This document shows positions 4,938 through 5,641 of a stretch of 5,641 bases of DNA, one piece after another. Where the stretch lies: the NCBI GenBank assembly GCA_025058955.1, contig JANXDV010000068.1, positions 1 to 5,641 of the forward strand, read 5' to 3'. Under the pieces are notes generated by a model that saw nothing but the letters and a program-made list of their open reading frames with translations, was not told the origin of the DNA and searched no databases. How positions within the stretch are numbered: position 1 is the stretch's first letter; each line of letters starts with the position of its first letter. Source of the stretch: Archaeoglobaceae archaeon. Its GTDB lineage: Archaea; Halobacteriota; Archaeoglobi; Archaeoglobales; Archaeoglobaceae. The translations under genes and the position numbers were made by a program.

Positions 4938-5480
4938 TTAACGATTCTTCGATTCTCCATGCACAATTGCAGAAGCGACGAGATGTGCGATCCTTAAAGC
5001 TTCGGGAATTTTTCCTCTCCAAGTGTTCGTCTCTATTAACTTCTTAGCTTCATCAACGCTTAAACCGCAAAATTGAATGAAAAGGGAACCAAATTCATAT
5101 ATCTCTCCAGCACGCTCAACTATGGCAATTCTTTCCTCATAATCACTTAGATTTTTCAGAGCGTCTTTGAACTCATCCATATTTGGCTTTCTACCCATTA
5201 CAACTACAACTGGGATCCCAGTTTGTTCATAGATTTTTTTTATGTCCGCTATGTTAAAACCACCAAATGTTATTCCCCCTAAGAATATGCATTTCAATTG
5301 ATTGAAAAACTTGGATCTTTTAATCATCTTCACAATTTTCTCAGTGGAATCAAATCCGTCTATGGAGATCTCCTCGAACATGAACCCTTCAATATTTCTA
5401 CCACTCATAACACAGCCAACGAGACAGCAAAAGTCCTTTGAGAAGCTGTCGTCGATGCCCAGAACTCTCCAAACTTTCAT
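4938..5480 (-). CDS. UPF0215/DUF99 protein, endonuclease dU-like (endonuclease V-type fold)
   Basis: This archaeal family (DUF99, COG1628) has an RNase H/endonuclease V-like fold. I recall it being labelled 'endonuclease dU' in domain databases, implying action on deaminated DNA; that activity is from memory and not shown here. The 180-residue length is typical. Family landmarks are RVLGIDDSF (5-13, with Asp10/Asp11 on the first strand where endonuclease V-like enzymes carry a catalytic acid), CIFLGGITFGGFNIADI (64-80), GIPVVVVMGRKPNMDEF (88-104), IYEFGSLFIQFCGLSVDEAKKLI (127-149), TNTWRGKIPEALRIAHLVASAIVHGESKNR (151-180). The TRG-x-IPE...RIAHL...GES ending is diagnostic. There are five cysteines, including the adjacent pair at 18-19. 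The ATG at 5480 lies about 25 bases after a TATA-like element. It is divergent from an HD phosphohydrolase gene only 32 bp away. Confidence 0.9.
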   Translation of the reverse strand: MKVWRVLGIDDSFSKDFCCLVGCVMSGRNIEGFMFEEISIDGFDSTEKIVKMIKRSKFFNQLKCIFLGGITFGGFNIADIKKIYEQTGIPVVVVMGRKPNMDEFKDALKNLSDYEERIAIVERAGEIYEFGSLFIQFCGLSVDEAKKLIETNTWRGKIPEALRIAHLVASAIVHGESKNR

Positions 5481-5512
5481 AAAGCTTATTCACATGGAAG
5501 TTTATTAACCAT
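5481..5512. promoter_or_regulatory. 32-bp divergent promoter region with interlocked TATA elements
   Basis: On the minus strand TTAATAAA (5508-5501) is centred about 25 bases before the DUF99 ATG at 5480. On the plus strand CTTATT (5485-5490) is centred about 25 bases before the HD-protein ATG at 5513, with AAAG just before it; this is a weaker match. Both genes would be leaderless, and neither ATG has a Shine-Dalgarno site. Each predicted TATA box lies within about 5 bases of the start site of the opposite gene. A four-codon frame (ATG GAA GTT TAT TAA, 5494-5508) is present on the plus strand but would lie upstream of the predicted transcript start. Confidence 0.5.
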
Positions 5513-5641
5513 ATGGAAGATCTCGTGAAGTTCATTCACGAAGTCGGAAGCTTAAAGCTTACACCAAGATCTGGTTGGCTAAAAATAGGAATTGAATTTC
5601 CAGAAAGTGTTGCGGAGCATAGCTTTAGAACTGCGATCATA
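5513..5641 (+). CDS. HD-domain phosphohydrolase (YfbR/HDDC2-like 5'-nucleotidase family), N-terminal 43 residues (partial)
   Basis: Only the first 43 residues are present; the gene runs off the right edge. The sequence MEDLVKFIHEVGSLKLTPRSGW, then the PESVAEHSFRTAII segment (30-43), matches the start of the HD-domain hydrolase group that includes YfbR and HDDC2, which dephosphorylate (deoxy)nucleoside 5'-monophosphates in a metal-dependent way. His35 in AEHSFR would be the first metal ligand of the H...HD...D set; the HD pair and last Asp lie beyond the window and cannot be checked. The ATG at 5513 is the only reasonable start: no in-frame extension is available from the upstream 32 bp, and a TATA-like element lies about 25 bases upstream. 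It is divergent from the DUF99 gene. Family confidence is good; the substrate is unknown. Confidence 0.82.
   Translation, partial: MEDLVKFIHEVGSLKLTPRSGWLKIGIEFPESVAEHSFRTAII

Noticed and set aside
5541..5560. AAGCTTAAAGCTT inverted repeat in the HD-protein gene
   Set aside because: It is short, fully inside coding sequence (Ser-Leu-Lys-Leu codons), and not repeated at any regulatory position.

Overview
The window looks like a piece of a hyperthermophilic euryarchaeal chromosome, most likely from the order Archaeoglobales (Archaeoglobus, Ferroglobus or Geoglobus type). The reasons are archaeal fibrillarin and Nop5, a tetrahydromethanopterin biosynthesis enzyme outside an obvious methanogenesis locus, an archaeal-type ADTH synthase/class I aldolase, a UPF0215 (DUF99) protein, Lys/Glu-rich proteins and a moderately AT-rich sequence. 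From memory, the order beta-RFAP synthase, nop5, fibrillarin matches Archaeoglobus fulgidus. The genus is an inference. Coding density is extreme: the four non-coding gaps are only 32 to 48 bases long, and no RNA gene, mobile element, CRISPR array or long repeat was seen.

Left part (1-2711, minus strand): one tight operon read right to left. It runs beta-RFAP synthase (mptG), nop5, fibrillarin (flpA), an 88-residue unknown protein, and the start of a phenylacetate-CoA ligase-like gene cut by the window edge. Every junction overlaps, two through ATGA stop/start overlaps that share an identical 12-base context, so translation is probably coupled. The operon joins C1-cofactor synthesis to the box C/D RNA 2'-O-methylation machinery.

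Middle part (2712-4315): a 48-bp divergent promoter region separates the operon from an unrecognised 242-residue gene on the plus strand. That gene converges with a minus-strand ADTH synthase gene, and their stop codons share bases. The ADTH gene has a clear TATA box which shows that its true start is an internal ATG at 4276 and not the upstream TTG.

Right part (4316-5641): a seven-helix membrane protein of the TMEM198/DUF4203 type and a UPF0215/endonuclease dU-like protein lie on the minus strand, each with its own TATA box. A divergent HD-domain phosphohydrolase gene, cut by the right edge, starts on the plus strand after only 32 bp.

Overall, every transcription-unit-leading gene has a TATA-like element about 24-26 bases before its start codon and almost no room for a leader, while operon-internal genes carry Shine-Dalgarno sites. 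No obviously new multi-gene system is visible. The best candidates for new biology are the 88-residue protein in the fibrillarin operon, the 242-residue unknown, the divergent Nop5 motifs and the interlocked divergent promoters.
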